A stretch of 64,000 bases of DNA from Lucinisca nassula (GCA_963580285.1 OY757026.1:66341396-66405395), one strand, 5' to 3'; positions 31,371-43,902 are shown, numbered from the stretch's first letter. Made by a program: numbers and translations. Notes: a model not told the origin generated them from the sequence alone.

Positions 31371-34300
31371 TTAGCTCACCTGAGCTAAGCTCAAGGTAAG
31401 CTTTTGTGATCACCTTTTGTCCCTCATACGTGCGTCGTGCGTCGTGAGTCGTCAACATTTACCTTGTTAAGAATCTAGAGACCACAATTTTGCTTCAGTC
31501 TTCATGAAACTTTACCAGAATGTTTGTCTTGATGATATCTGGGTCAAGTTCGAATATGGGTCATGTCGGGTCAAAAAGTAGGTCAGTAGGTCAAATCATA
31601 GAAAAACCTTGTTAAGACTCTAGAGGTCACAGTTTTGATCCAATCATCCTGAAACTTGCTCAGAATGATAATCCTGACAATATCTTGGCCAAGTTCGAAT
31701 ATGGGTCATGTTGGTTCAAAAAGTAGGTCAGCAGGTCAAATCATAGAAAAACCTTGTTAAGACTCTAGAGGCCACAGTTTTGGTCCAATCAGTAGGACAG
31801 TAGGTCAAATCATAGAAAAACCTTGTTAACACTCTAGAGGCCACAGTTTTGGTCCAATCATCATCAAACTTGCTCAGAATGATCATCTCTACAATATCTA
31901 GGTCAAGTTTGGATATGGGTCATGTTGGTTCAAAAAGTAGGTCAGCAGGTCAAATCATAGAAAAACCTTGTTAAGACTCTAGAGGCCACAGTTTTGGTCC
32001 AATCAGTAGGACAGTAGGTCAAATCATAGAAAAACATTGTTAACACTCTAGAGGCCACAGTTTTGGTCCAATCATCATCAAACTAGCTCAGAATGATCAT
32101 CTCTACAATATCTAGGTCAAGTTTGGATATGGGTCATGTCGGGTCAAAAAGTAGGTCAGTAGGTCAAATCATAGAAAAACCTTGTTAACACTCTAGAGCC
32201 CACAATTTTGGTCCAATCATCCTGAAACTTGCTCTGAATGATCATCAAAAAGTAGGTCAGCAGGTCAAATCATAAAAAAACCTTGTTAAGACTCTAGAGG
32301 CCACAGTTTTGGTCCAATCATCCTGAAACTTGCTCAGAATGATCATTCTGACAATATCTCGGTCAAGTTCGAATATGGGTCATGTAGGGTCAAAAAGTAG
32401 GTCAGCAGGTCAAATCATAGAAAAACCTTGTTAAGACTCTAGAGGCCACAGTTTTGGTCCAGTCATCCTGAAACTTGCTCAGAATGATCATCCTGACAAT
32501 ATCTGGGTCGAGTTCGAATATCGGTCATGTCGGGTGAAAAAGTATGTCAGCAGGTCAAATCATAGAAAAACCTTGTTAAGACTCTAGAGTCCACAGTTTT
32601 GGTCCAATCATCCTGAAACTTGCTCAGAATGATCAGCCTGACAATATCTCGGTCAAGTTCGAATATGGGTCATGTCGGGTGAAAAATAGGTCAGCAGGTC
32701 AAACATAGAAAAACCTTGTTAAGACTCTAGAGGCTATAGTTTTGGTCCAATCGTCCTCATATTTGCTAAGAATGATCATCCTGACAATATCTCAGTCAAG
32801 TTCAAATATGGGTCATGTGGGATCAAAAAGTAGGACAGTAGGTCAAATCATAGAAAAACCTTGTTAACACTCTAGAGGCCATTGTTTTGTACCAATCATC
32901 ATCAAACTTGCTCAGAATGATCATCTCTACAATATCTAGGTCAAGTTTGAATATGGGTCATGTCGGGTCAAAAAGTAGGTCAGTAGGTCAAATCATAGAA
33001 AAACCTTGTTAACACTCTAGAGCCCACAGTTTTGGTCCAATCATCCTGAAACTTGCTCAGAATGATAATCAAAAAGTAGGTCAGCAGGTCAAATCATAGA
33101 AAAACCTTGTTAAGACTCTAGAGGCCTCAGTTTTGGTCCAATCATCCTGAAACTTGCTCAGAATGATCAGCCTGACAATATCTCAGTCAAGTTCGAATAT
33201 GGGTCATGTCGGGTCAAAAAGTAGGTCAGCAGGTCAAATCATAGAAAAACCTTGTTAAGACTCTAGAGTCCACAGTTTTGGTCCAATCATCCTGAAACTT
33301 GCTCAGAATGATCAGCCTGACAATATCTCGGTCGAGTTTGAATATGGGTCATGTTGGGTCCAAAACTTTGTCAGCTGGTCAAATCATGGAAAAACCTTGT
33401 GAAGACTCTAGAGGCAACTGTTTTTGTCCAATCATCCTCAAACTTGCTCACAATGATCATCCTGACAATATCTCAGTGAAGTTCGAATATGGGTCATGCG
33501 GGATAAAAATTAGGTCAGTAGGTCAAACCATAGAAAAAACCTTGTTAACACTTAGAGGCCATTGTTTTGGTCCAATCATCCTCAAACTTGCTCATAGTGA
33601 TCTTCCTGACAATATCTTGGTCATGTACGAATATGGGTCATGTCGGGTCAAAAAGTAGGTCAGTAGGTCAAATCATAGAAAAACCTTGTTAACACTCTAG
33701 AGCCCACAGTTTTGGTCCAATCATCCTCAAACTTGCTCAGAATGATCATCATGACAATATCTAGATGAAGTTCGAATATGGGTCATGTGGGATCAGAAAG
33801 TAGGTCAGTAGTTCAAACCATAGAAAAACATTGTTAACACTCTAGAGGCTATAGTTTTGGTCCAATCGTCCTCATATTTGCTAAGAATGATCATCCTGAC
33901 AATATCTCAGTCAAGTTCAAATATGGGTTATGTGGGATCAAAAAGTAGGACAGTAGGTCAAATCATAGAAAAACCTTGTTAACACTCTAGAGGCCACAGT
34001 TTTGGTCCAATCATCATCAAACTTGCTCAGAAAGATCATCTCTACAATATCTAGGTCAAGTTTGAATATGGGTCATGTGGGGTCAAAAAGTAGATCATAG
34101 AAAAACCTTGTTTACACTTTAGAGACTGCAATTTTTGCTCACCTGAGCTAAGCTCAAGGCGAGCTTATGTGATCACCTTTTTTCCGTCTTAAGTGTGTCG
34201 GGCATCATTCATGATGCGACGTGCATCGTCAACATTTACCTTGTTCATCCTCTAGAGACCACAATTGTGCTTCAATCTTCATGAAACTTTACCAGAATGT

Positions 34301-34405
34301 TTGTCTTGATGATATCTGGGTCAAGTTTGAATATGGGTCATATCAGGTAAAAACTAGGTCACTAGGTCAAATTCCTTGAAATCCTTGTTCACCCTCTAGA
34401 GACAA
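31371..34405 (-). mobile_element. Helitron-like element, minus strand, with 143-bp-type minisatellite
   Basis: On the minus strand the 3' terminus reads GAGCTTAGCTCAGGTGAGCTAA at 31371: a small hairpin followed by CTAA, the CTRR end of Helitrons. Inward lie roughly 19 units of about 140 bp sharing AATCATAGAAAAACCTTGTT, CTCTAGAGGCCACAGTTTTG and CAAGTTCGAATATGGGTCAT. At 34134 the terminal segment recurs (GCTCACCTGAGCTAAGCTCA) with its first unit, so the terminus is duplicated. The 5' boundary near 34405 is uncertain. Some units lack internal pieces, showing recombination. Confidence 0.65.
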
Positions 34406-34790
34406 TACGTCAAAACTGTTTGAATTAGACAGTTCGATCGAAAACAAAAGTAGATCATCGGAGGGTTAAAATGATATTCTCTCGCTTTGACTCTCGATAT
34501 TCCAATATGACTCAAGACAAGTTGTACTCTATGTTCAAAATTAACATGTACATTGTCTATAAAAATACAAAAAAACATTTGGAAACTTGATAACTTTATT
34601 AATATCTGCCTGAGAGTCCCTGTAATAAATAGCTTTGTAATGCACATAGATTATAATCATTTTAAGGGCTCAAAATTAGAGTGTGCTTGTTGAAGTGAGC
34701 AGTGATTTATTCAATCAAACCAATAAACTTAAGGATATCCGAATGCCTAATTATAATAAATTATGCAAAAGCAAACACTGCAAACAAAGT
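34406..34790. other. Unassigned intron sequence
   Basis: No recognised feature; it may be the 5' portion of the Helitron-like element or host sequence between insertions. Confidence 0.35.
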
Positions 34791-35010
34791 TGTTAGTGCA
34801 GTCTATGTTTCTCAACCGATTTCAAGCAAACTTGATACATGGCTTTGCATCCACGAGACCTCAGATGAGTTCGATCACCCTCTAAATCCGACACATATCA
34901 CGGGAGTTACAGCCCTTTGTTCTTCAATTAATCTAAAATTAGCCATTTCTGGACTCTACAGTCTGTGTTTACCACCGATTTCAACCAAACTTGATAGCCA
35001 TAGCTTTTAC
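34791..35010. repeat. 165-bp tandem repeat, far side
   Basis: GCAGTCTATGTTTCTCAACC, CTTGATACATGGCTTTGCAT and CCATTTCTGGACTCTACAGT match the units at 30684-31370. It directly abuts the second mariner fragment. Confidence 0.65.
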
Positions 35011-35380
35011 GAGTTACCGAGTTATACCATCCATGAGATAAAAAGTCCACCAACAGAACCCCCTTGCTATCCCAAAACACAGTTGGCATAACCTTAATAC
35101 TGAAGGCTGAGGCTTGAATTTCTTTGGACAGGCTGAACTGTGACCAGTCCATTGTTTACTCTGTTATTTTTAGTCTCAGGATCATAGTGATGGATCCAAG
35201 TTTCTTCCGCGGTAACAATTCTTTCAAGAAAGTCTTCCAGATCAGAATCATATCTTTCCAAAAGTGATCCAGACATGGACAGTCGGACAGCTCATTGTTC
35301 TTTACTGAGGCATTTGGCACCCAACCATTGGTGGGGGGTGGGGGAAGGGGCATCTTTTTCAAAGACCCACCACCCTTAAA
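35010..35380 (-). pseudogene. mariner transposase relic, N-terminal catalytic half
   Basis: The minus strand encodes FLERIVTAEETWIHHYDPET and, after disruptions, KVMPTVFWDSKGVLLVDFL. In the canonical motif the first catalytic Asp lies in GDETW; here the position reads EETW, so an active-site residue is lost as well as the frame. It joins logically to 30291-30683. Confidence 0.8.
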
Positions 35381-35384
35381 AAAT

Positions 35385-35605
35385 CATGGATGGATGAATG
35401 AACAAACAAATGAATGAATCAACCAATCACTCAACAGATCAGTCAGTCAATCAATCAAATTATTATCGAGGATAATATTTGTCAATTTTACATAAAACCT
35501 GTGTTGTGGGTATTTATTAGAACTGCCTCTAGATGAATACCCACAACATAGGTTTATATTGAGAAATGCGGAAAATTATCCTTCAGCTTCACCAAATACC
35601 AATTT
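35385..35605. repeat. Tetranucleotide repeat and MITE fragment
   Basis: 35385-35470 is a degenerate GAAT/CAAT/CAGT tetranucleotide repeat. 35480-35570 holds AACCTGTGTTGTGGGTATTT and its complement ATACCCACAACATAGGTTTA, the palindromic core of the MITE family. Confidence 0.55.
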
Positions 35606-35652
35606 CATCTGTTGCCATATACTTACAATAAACTGTGATCTTGTCTTTTCAG

Positions 35653-35739
35653 CATTCCCTGAAGCCAGATGAGCTTGGTGAACAGAACATTTTCGTACAA
35701 GGCAGTATTGAATCATTGCAGTCTATCTTCAGTGAACAG
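35653..35739 (+). CDS. NCKAP5: NCKAP5-type exon 5
   Basis: The acceptor is CTTGTCTTTTCAG at 35652 and the donor GAACAG|GTGGGT. 87 bp, 29 codons, phase 0-0. It encodes HSLKPDELGEQNIFVQGSIE followed by SLQSIFSEQ. There is no named domain. It links the coiled coil to the large disordered exon. Confidence 0.75.
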
Positions 35740-35865
35740 GTGGGTTATATCAAAACCTATCAGTATTCTTTTTTCTTCTTTCCTTTTGTTAAGGGAGGTG
35801 GGTTCAATTTCAGGGGAAGCAACTCCTTGAAAAATTTCCACTCTTACAGGAAAAGAATTCGGCCC

Positions 35866-36153
35866 CTGCCCATTGGTGCTCGAAGAAATAGATGCCCTGC
35901 ATGATGCTGCTACTGACAACACATGGGTACAGATAAACCCCTTAGAGGATCTAGGCCTGCCCAGGCAAAGCGGTGCGAGTCGAACCGTCCATGCTTATAA
36001 ACCCTATTGGCTTCATTGGGTGCAGGGCTTAAGATGTCATTTCATCTCAATGTCGAGCAAAAGTCCCACAAAATTGGAAACAACATCTCCAAAATGACCT
36101 ATACAGTGTTTACTGGGATGTTAACCCTCAAATCAAACAAACAAACAAACAAA
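35866..36153 (+). mobile_element. SINE (shared-tail family), damaged 5' part
   Basis: GGCCCCTGCCCATTGGTGC, GCCTGCCCAGGCAAAGCGG and GACCTATACAGTGTTTACTG followed by CAAA repeats identify it. Confidence 0.75.
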
Positions 36154-36154
36154 C

Positions 36155-36500
36155 AGGAAAAGAATTGCACCCTCAGGAACAAATTCTTCCCTGTAAGAGG
36201 AGACGTTTTCTCAGGTGTAAGAGTAGACTCGTTTTTCTCTGGAGCAAATTCTTTACTTTCTCAGGAGCAAAATATTTCTTATTAGAGCAGATTCTTTTTT
36301 TCTCAGGAGCAAATTCTTTCCTGTAAGAGAAGACAAATTTCTAAGGAGCAAATTCTTTCATTTATGAGTAAACGTCTTTTCTCAGGAGTAAATTCTTTCC
36401 TGTAAGAGTAGACTCTTTTCTCAAAGTAGACACTTTGTTTTTTAAGGAGCAAATTCTTTCCCGTAAGAGTTAATTTACTCTTTTTTTTTCAGAAGGGTTC
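36155..36500 (+). repeat. Short minisatellite, about 40-bp units
   Basis: Irregular repeats of GGAGCAAATTCTTTCCTGTA, AGAGTAGACTC and TTTTCTCAG occur eight or so times. Each TTTTCTCAG looks like a splice acceptor, so the array supplies a row of decoy 3' splice sites in intron 5. A short inverted echo lies at 36570-36600 and a fragment at 56165-56235. Confidence 0.65.
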
Positions 36501-36764
36501 AGTTTTCAAGAAGATACACAAGGGGACAACTGATACAAACTTCTTTAGTCTGTCTTATGAGAGAGAGGGTGTCTTCTCTTAATGGAAAGAATTTGCTCCT
36601 AAGGCCGTGTGGTTCGATAAACTGACTGGCTTGATATGACTTAAATAGTGTTGACTGGGCCATAAAAATCCAAAAGCCAATTAAACAACACCAGATTTTC
36701 TAACAGTAGATTAACATTTTTCCTACAGGGAATTTGCACTGTTTGCAAAGGTGAAGCATACTAC

Positions 36765-37000
36765 ATGTATAATTATCCTAAGCATTGGTACAGATATGCC
36801 AATCAAATGGTGCAGACCAGATCAGACTGCCCCTAAAGGAGCAGTCTGATCTGGGTCTACACCATTTCCCATACAGTCTTCACATTTTAGACTCCTCACT
36901 GGATCGCGAAACAAACTTGTTAACATTCTACGAGACTTACAGCAACTCCTGAATGTGTCCAAATTTTTAGGACTTTTACGGTATCCTGCAGAACAAGGAT
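36765..37000 (+). mobile_element. Hairpin MITE (ACAGACAGGCCT family)
   Basis: The core palindrome lies at about 36805-36870. In this copy the mismatch position pairs normally (A opposite T) and a base is lost next to it, one of the few exceptions to the like-with-like rule. TTACAGCAACTCCTGAATG follows, as in relatives. Confidence 0.6.
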
Positions 37001-37051
37001 TTAATCTTAAACTGCCAATCACAACATTTGCAGACATCATTTTCAAATATT

Positions 37052-38835
37052 TATGCCCCCGCATCATATGATGCCGGGGGCATATAGTTTTTGGGTTTTC
37101 CGTACGTGCGTACATGTGTACGTCCGTCTGTACGTGTGTGTGTACGTACGTACGTACGTGATCCTGTAACCTCAGGTTAAAGTTTTTGTAAGAGGTAGAG
37201 CCTGAACTTTTAGAACTCATATTTTCCTAACCATTTGATGGAACTGGTTCATCTTTGGTATGATGATAGATATAGGTCCAAAGTTTTATTAAGCAATACC
37301 CCCACCCATGCCTGTGACCTCAAGGTCAAGGTCACAGACTTAGAAATTTTCAATGTTAAAGACTCAGGTTAAGGTTTTTGTAACAGGTAGACTTGAATAT
37401 TTTAGAACTCATATTTTCCAATTGGTTCATATTTGGTATGATTATAGATATAGGACCAAAGTTTTATTCAGCGATACCCCCACCCATGCCCATGGCGTCA
37501 AGGTCAAGGTCATGGACTTAGAAATTTCCCATGTTAAAGACTCCAGTTAAGGTATTTGTACCTGGTAGAACCTGAACTTTTATGATGGCTTTGGTTCATA
37601 TGATGATAGATATAGGTACAATGTTTTATTCAGCAATACCCCCACCCATGCCTATAACCTCAAGGTCAAGGTCACAGACTTAGACAATTTTAATGTGAAA
37701 GATTTTAAATATCTCACATTTTCCAAACTATATTATGGATTTGGCTTATGTATGCTATGATGATAGATACAGGTCCAAATGTTTATTTGGCAATACCCCC
37801 ACTCATGCCTATGGCTTCAAGGTCAAGGTCACAGACTTAGAAATTTTTAATTAGATATTTTAAGAGTTGATATTTTCCAAATCGTGCGATGGATTGAGTT
37901 GATATTTGATATGATGTTAGATACCTGTCCATTTTATTCAGCAATACCCCCACCCATGCCCATGAGCTCAAGGTCAAGGTCACAGACTTAAAATTTTTTA
38001 ATTATCCCAGCGCACAACATAGCTCTAGCGTCTATATTTCTTCACTGATTTCAATATAACTTCACACAAATGTTCCTTATGACAATACCTCAAACGAGTT
38101 TGACTTTCAAGGTCAAGGTCACTGTGGCTATTTTTAGAAAAACTTTGTCATCGCTCTAGCGCCTGCATTTCTTCACTGGTTTCAAAATAACTTCACACAA
38201 ATGTTCCTTATGACAATATCTCTACCAAGTTCCACTTTCAAGGTCAAGGTCACTGTGGCTATTTTTAGAAAAACTTTGTCATCGCTCTAGCGCCTGCATT
38301 TCTTCACTGGTTTCAAAATAACTTCACACAAATGTTCCTTATGACAATTCCTCGAACGAGTTTGACTTTCAAGGTCAAGGTCACTGTGGCTATTTTTAGA
38401 AAAACTTTGTCATTGCTCTAGCGCTTACATTTTTTCACCAATTTCAATATTACTTCACACAAATGTTCTTTATGACAATATCTCTACCAAGTTCCACTTT
38501 CAAGGTCAAGGTCACTGTGGCTATTTTTAGAAAAACTTTGTCATCGCTCTAGCGACTACATTTCTTCACTGATATCAATATAACTTCACACAAATGTTCC
38601 TTATGACAATACCTCGAGCAAGTTTGACTTTCAAGGTCAAGGTCACTGTGGCTATTTGTAGAAAAACTTTGTCATTACTCTAGCGCTTACATTTTTTCAC
38701 CAATTTCAATATAACTTCTCATAATTGTTCCTGATGACAAGGTCACACACTTAGAAAATTTTGTTGCAACATGGATTTTCGGGGTGAGGCGGGGCCCTTG
38801 GCGGGGGCATCTGTGTCGTCTGGACACATTTCTAG
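37052..38835 (+). mobile_element. Helitron-like element with two different minisatellites
   Basis: The left end is a perfect hairpin around GCATCATATGATGC with ATGCCCCCGC. The right end has GGCGGGGGCAT (inverted match), the hairpin TGTGTCGTCTGGACACA and the terminal TTTCTAG followed by T. A GTACGTGTG microsatellite follows the left end. Units of about 150-180 bp with CAAGGTCAAGGTCACAGAC and ATACCCCCACCCATGCC fill 37160-38010. Units of 131 bp with TCGCTCTAGCGCCTGCATTT and GGTCACTGTGGCTATTTTTA fill about 38020-38740. No protein is encoded. Confidence 0.7.
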
Positions 38836-39109
38836 TTCTGTCTTATTTTTCAGAGAAAATAAGGCTTGGCATTACATGTGAATCACATGAAATGTCAAGC
38901 CTAATTTGTTCTGAAAAATTAAATTTGAAAATGAAACTGCCGTCTGCTCTAGAAAATAAAACTGACGTCTGCTTTCATTTTTGACATGCTTTAGATTTAG
39001 GGTTATGTGAATCAATCTTTTCAAATTATAATTAATTTTAATATAAGCAGGAGCAAAATTTAATTATGTTCTTTATGAGTAATTTATATGTGTCACACTT
39101 TATGTCTGT
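38836..39109. other. Unassigned intron sequence with short inverted repeat
   Basis: AAGGCTTGGCATTACATGTG is followed by the near-complementary AAATGTCAAGCCTAATTTG, giving a hairpin of about 30 bp at 38865-38910. Nothing else is seen. Confidence 0.4.
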
Positions 39110-39340
39110 GCAATTGGACCCAGACATACCGTATTCAGATCTGAAGTTTTGGAACAGATTGGCCTAAGCAAACAGTGCAGACCCAGATCAGGAGCAGTCT
39201 GATCAGGGTCTACACTGTTTGCCATTCTGTCTGCAGCTTTTGGGCTACTTGCTGGGTGGTGAAACAAATTTGGTATAATTTTAGGAGAACTACAGCAAGT
39301 TGTCATGGTTCCGAATATTGGGATTTTAGCAGAAGGTTAA
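39110..39340 (+). mobile_element. Hairpin MITE with collapsed core
   Basis: It has the same family sequence as 1455, but the core (39168-39225) has lost one inner arm: GACCC-A-GATCAGGAGCAG runs straight into the complementary arm. The A-A mismatch position is kept. Confidence 0.6.
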
Positions 39341-39519
39341 CACGGCCATGTTACATAGTGCATTCTTTCATGACTCTGAAAAGTTGGATTTTCTTTTTTT
39401 ATGAAAAGTTGACAAAGAGGGTCTTACATGAGTGCTCGTGTATTATTGAATTTATTAAACGAGTTGAGGAAAAATGATAAATTGTGAGGCTTCGCCAAGC
39501 AGATTACTAAATTTCTTAC

Positions 39520-39990
39520 AGGACGTTATTACATTCTCAGACGCGATGTCATATGATAAAATTATTTCTTATTTTTGCAACAAACATAGATTGTTGGTGC
39601 CTGTCAGACCCGCCTTCTGTGAGGCAGTTCTAACGAGTACATACAATATATGTTTTTGAGCAGAAATAAGAAAAATAATGTATACCCCTGTAAACTCTAG
39701 TTTTACTATATAAAACGGGGTTTAAGGTGTGTATGGGGGAGGGGGGGGGGGGTGGGGTGGTGGAACATTTTGTAGGCGTGTTTTCATGATATTTAGATGA
39801 AAGATGACATATATTTCTTATTTTTGCAGCAAACATAGATGGTTGGTGCCTGTCAGAACTGCCTCATTGAGGCTGTTCTAGCGAGTACACAACATCTAAG
39901 TCTTTGAACATGAATAAGTATGACAGTCTTTACCTCTGTAAACCCCACTTTTCTCTGCACAAAATGGGGTTTATGTGGGTATTCATTTCA
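39520..39990. mobile_element. Two adjacent palindromic MITE copies and a G-rich run
   Basis: Two copies of the ACATAGATTGTTGGTGCCTG / TTCTAACGAGTAC palindrome type are centred near 39600 and 39860. Between them, 39736-39765 is almost pure G (runs up to 12) and could form a G-quadruplex. The right copy ends about 40 bp before the exon 6 acceptor. Confidence 0.55.
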
Positions 39991-40029
39991 TGGAGTTGTT
40001 AAGGTGATGGTATATATCTCTCTTTCCAG

Positions 40030-43000
40030 ATGTCAGAAAATCTAGCCAGTATGCCACAGATGAGTACCCCGCCCCCATGGCTGCAGGAGAGGCTCAGCCT
40101 ATGTGGAGATCAGTTTAGTGGTGACCGGCTCAGTATTATATCACTGCCAGGCAGTATTCAGTCAACTCCAGATCTCAATAACAGCAAGTCAGACCAGGGT
40201 GAATTATGTTGTCGGACAAAGATAGAGACAGAATTTCCCGCCACACCTTCTAGTCCAAAAGTGAAGCACATTAATGTATTTGAAAGGAAAAAAGAAACCA
40301 AGCGTAGTTCATCAACATCTTCTTTAGTGATACCTGCTCGTCAGAGTAAAGCTCGAACTCGATCTACCTCATCATTGAGTAGGGCAAGAGGGCTGAGTCT
40401 ATCTCCGCAGGGGATGGCTCGGTCAGAGGTAAACTCAGGAAGTCCTATATTCACTTCACCTAATCAGGGTAATCTAGATTCAGGGCAGTTAGGGAATCAG
40501 TCAGTGTTGACCGCTCAGCAGACTGGCACTCTAGCATGCAGTCAGGAAAAAGTTCAGGTGACTGGTCTGCAAACTTCTGTGACACAGAACCAAGGGAGCC
40601 CAGTGCCTTCTGAGGTCAACTTACCGGCTAACAGAACACCGACCAGTACTCCGTTGTCTATCACTCAGTCACCTTCCCCAACTAGAAAACAAGTGCCTCA
40701 GGGACACATCACTCGTCAGACATCGAAACTGCCTGTATTTTCAAGTCAGGTGTCACAAAACAAAGAACAAATCCAAACAAGAAGAAACTCTAAAGGTGAA
40801 ACAGGGATTAGAATGGGGTGCCAGTCACCTGTGCATAAGACACAACCTGTGAGTTCAGACATTAAAAACACACAAACACGCTCACCACCTGCCTCTTCCA
40901 AACCATCCACAAGTACTTCTACGTCTCGTATTCCATCAGTGTCAAAATCAGTTGCTAAATCTCAAAAGTCAGTTAAAACTACCACAAAAGAAAAAGGAAG
41001 TTTGAACAGACAAAATTCTAATAGTTCAAGTAAACTGGCCACACCGGGCTCATCACAGGTGAAACAGTCAGGCATTAAAACAACACTTAAACCAGAGACA
41101 AAAGTTTCTCCGCCCTCTTTGATAAAACCTACTGCCTCTGTAAGCTCTGTAGTATCAAGTACAAGTATAACTCTTAGTGCTGCTGTTAATGCTAATAATG
41201 TAATAAATACCAACAGCAAGAGTACTACTGGTGGCAATGTAAGTGTTACCAAAGGAAAAGATATAAAAAGCATTCAAAAAAGTATTAACGTTTCGTCCAT
41301 GCCACAGTGGCGTCATGAAGGACCATATGCAAATCCGAGGCCAGAGACTCACTTTCCAAGAATGGGAACCACTAACCTCACTCATCCTAGTCCGAAAACC
41401 GAGTCTTCAGTCCCTAAAAGTGAAACAGTTACTGCAACAACTGTAAAAGTATTACCAGTGCCAAAATCATCTTCTCCAAAATCAGAACTTCCAAGTGTCA
41501 AACCTGAGAATATTGTGACTTCTAGTATAGAACTTGGACCAGTTAGTACTCAGCTAAACATTAATAAAGGCCAGTATTTCTATGATTACAGTGATGAGGA
41601 TAGTGATTGGAATAGACCAGTATCTAAAGATTACAGTATTGCATCCTCTATATCACTGGATGAAATGCTAGATAAAACTTTGGAAAATATTGATACACCA
41701 ATTGATACTGACTTTTCCTCTGATACTCATTTTTTATTCAAAAGTCCAGTAACACATAATGGTGCTATAAATGAAAACAATAATGTGCCAAATGAAGCTA
41801 CTGAAACAAGTAGCAACAATAATATTGCTGGAGAGTTAAATGACAATGATGATAGATTGAGAGGAAAACCTGATATTGTGAAAGACACAGAAGAATGTGA
41901 ACAAAGGAACATGAAAAAAAGTATGACCATTTCACAAATTCCTGGTTCTGGTATTTCAGGATATAGAGCACGTAGACCCAGATCTTTGATACTAAGTTCA
42001 AAAGACAGTTCAAAGAAATTTGTATATGCAGAATATGGATCATCATCTAGTCTGGATAGTACTTCAGATGAAGATTGGAGTTACCAGTTTTCGTATGCAA
42101 AGAATATCAAACAGCAAGAAATCCAGACAAAAGTTGCTAAAAGTTTACAGTCTGGTGATGCCAAAGAAATAGGAACACCTACAAATATTTCTACTTTAGA
42201 AATGACATTGAATGCTCAAAATGATAAGAATAATAAAACATCAAAGGTATCTTCACAGCTGCCACGACCTGCTTCATCTAAGAAGCCAGTGAAAACGCCC
42301 CCACCTATTGCTCAGAAACCAGTGAAAAAAAGAAGTCCATCTAATAACAGTGTAGGTGAAAGACCCAAATCAGTTGAAATTTGTGTTAACACTGCCTTAA
42401 TACCCACTATTACAAAACCTATCACAACATACCTACCGTTTCATGATACCTTAGGAGAAATTAATGAAAAGAATTTAAAGAAGTTTATGTCCGAAAAATT
42501 TTCTACGTTACCACAAGCAAAATCGGAAAGTGGTGAAAAGAAACTAGATACAAGTGATTCATTTGATGAGGTAACAGTAGAGAGATCAGGCAGTAGAGAT
42601 GATGGCTACTCTACTATGTCTAGTGATGTACAGCCAGAAGCTATGGAGAAATTTTCAGATGACAATTATATAAAGGAAAAGCAATCACATTATATTTGTG
42701 AAGGTGACAAAAATAGGAGTAAAGATGAACTTAAAAACAGGTTTGGCATAAGTAGTGATCCTGATTCAGCTATTGAGACATCTGTGCTCAGTCATGACAT
42801 AAGAGGTAGTGGACAGGCATACCAGAATTTAAGCTCTCCGACATCCGTTTCTAGTGGAGATAGACAAAGTCAGTGTGGCTCACTAGGACGTGTAAGAGCA
42901 ATGAAGTTAAAATATGAACTGGAGATTCAAAATAGATCACCTGAGAGGGAAGTCAATTTACTAAAATCTCCACCACCAACTCCTCCAAAATCACCAAAAA

Positions 43001-43902
43001 GATTCACATTTCAGGATAAAGCTAGTGGCGTTCCTAAACCTGCAAGTAAGATTCCTTTAGCAAGACAAAGCAATATCCCTGTAAGCTCTGCACAACAGCT
43101 GCCGAGTGTTCAGTCAAAAATACCTGTCAGTCAAACTGTAAACACAACAGAAAACACTAGCACAAAGCCTAATACACCATGTGAAAAGCAAGTTGGTTTA
43201 AGCTATGCAAAACAATCAGTTATTTCTCAGGACAAAATGAGTAATACCGAAAATAAATCCTGTGATTCTCAGAGTGTTCTTGATCAATTCAATAAGCTGA
43301 CGATAAATGAACAGTTCAGTCAGCTATCCTACTTCATGCCTCCTTCTGAACCAGTTTCGTTTCTTCGTGAAGGAGGCTACGACAGTAGTAGCTCAACATC
43401 AGAAAGAGGCTCAGACCTCACATCACTTCACATCAGCGAAGACAACATTTTGTCTGATATTCCGGAAGAAAAGGAGGGTTATGAAAGTTCTGTTGGAAAG
43501 CTCAGTGAAGCCAATTCTCTTACATCTATCCCGTTGAGAGAACAGCAAAATAAAAATGTTCATACATGTTGTCAGCATCAGAAAGTCCATTTTGAAGTAA
43601 GACTAAGAAAGTACTGGACTTCAGAGGAGGGACTGATGCGAGCGGTGTTAGATAGAGATGTAAACAAACAGAGTCTTAGCATTGATACATCTCCCTTTGA
43701 TGATATTTACGGTGGAACTCTGAACATGGAAACTCCACTTGAAAGGTCGGCTTCGGAGTCGGACATTTATACAAAGAGAGATAAACCGCCCGAGAAACAG
43801 TGGTTGCCCAGGTTATCGGGGAGCAGATGTACTATGTCCGTGGATGAGCTGACAGTGGAGGGCCGAGTAAATGACATACTGAAACAGATTGTCTTTCAGC
43901 AG
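40030..43902 (+). CDS. NCKAP5: NCKAP5-type exon 6: large disordered exon
   Basis: The acceptor is TCTCTCTTTCCAG at 40029; the donor is CAGCAG|GTAAAG, and the frame would stop two codons later. 3,873 bp, 1,291 codons, phase 0-0. The product is low-complexity, rich in Ser, Thr, Pro, Lys and Asn. Exon residue numbers: PPPW at 14-17; SxIP motifs SRIP 299-302, SQIP 635-638, SKIP 1006-1009, SNIP 1014-1017, SKIP 1029-1032; proline motifs PPPIAQKPVKKR 757-768 and PPPTPPKSPKR 981-991; DDGYSTMSSD 857-866, which I recall as conserved in the family. SxIP in basic Ser/Pro context recruits EB proteins at microtubule plus ends and the proline motifs suit Nck SH3 binding (family knowledge). An ATG at its first codon means it could also start an alternative transcript. 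Confidence 0.88.

Noticed and set aside
36495..36585. Cryptic exon after TTTTTTTTTCAG
   Set aside because: It stays open for about 30 codons but contains a stop before any good donor, and its acceptor is one of many produced by the local minisatellite.
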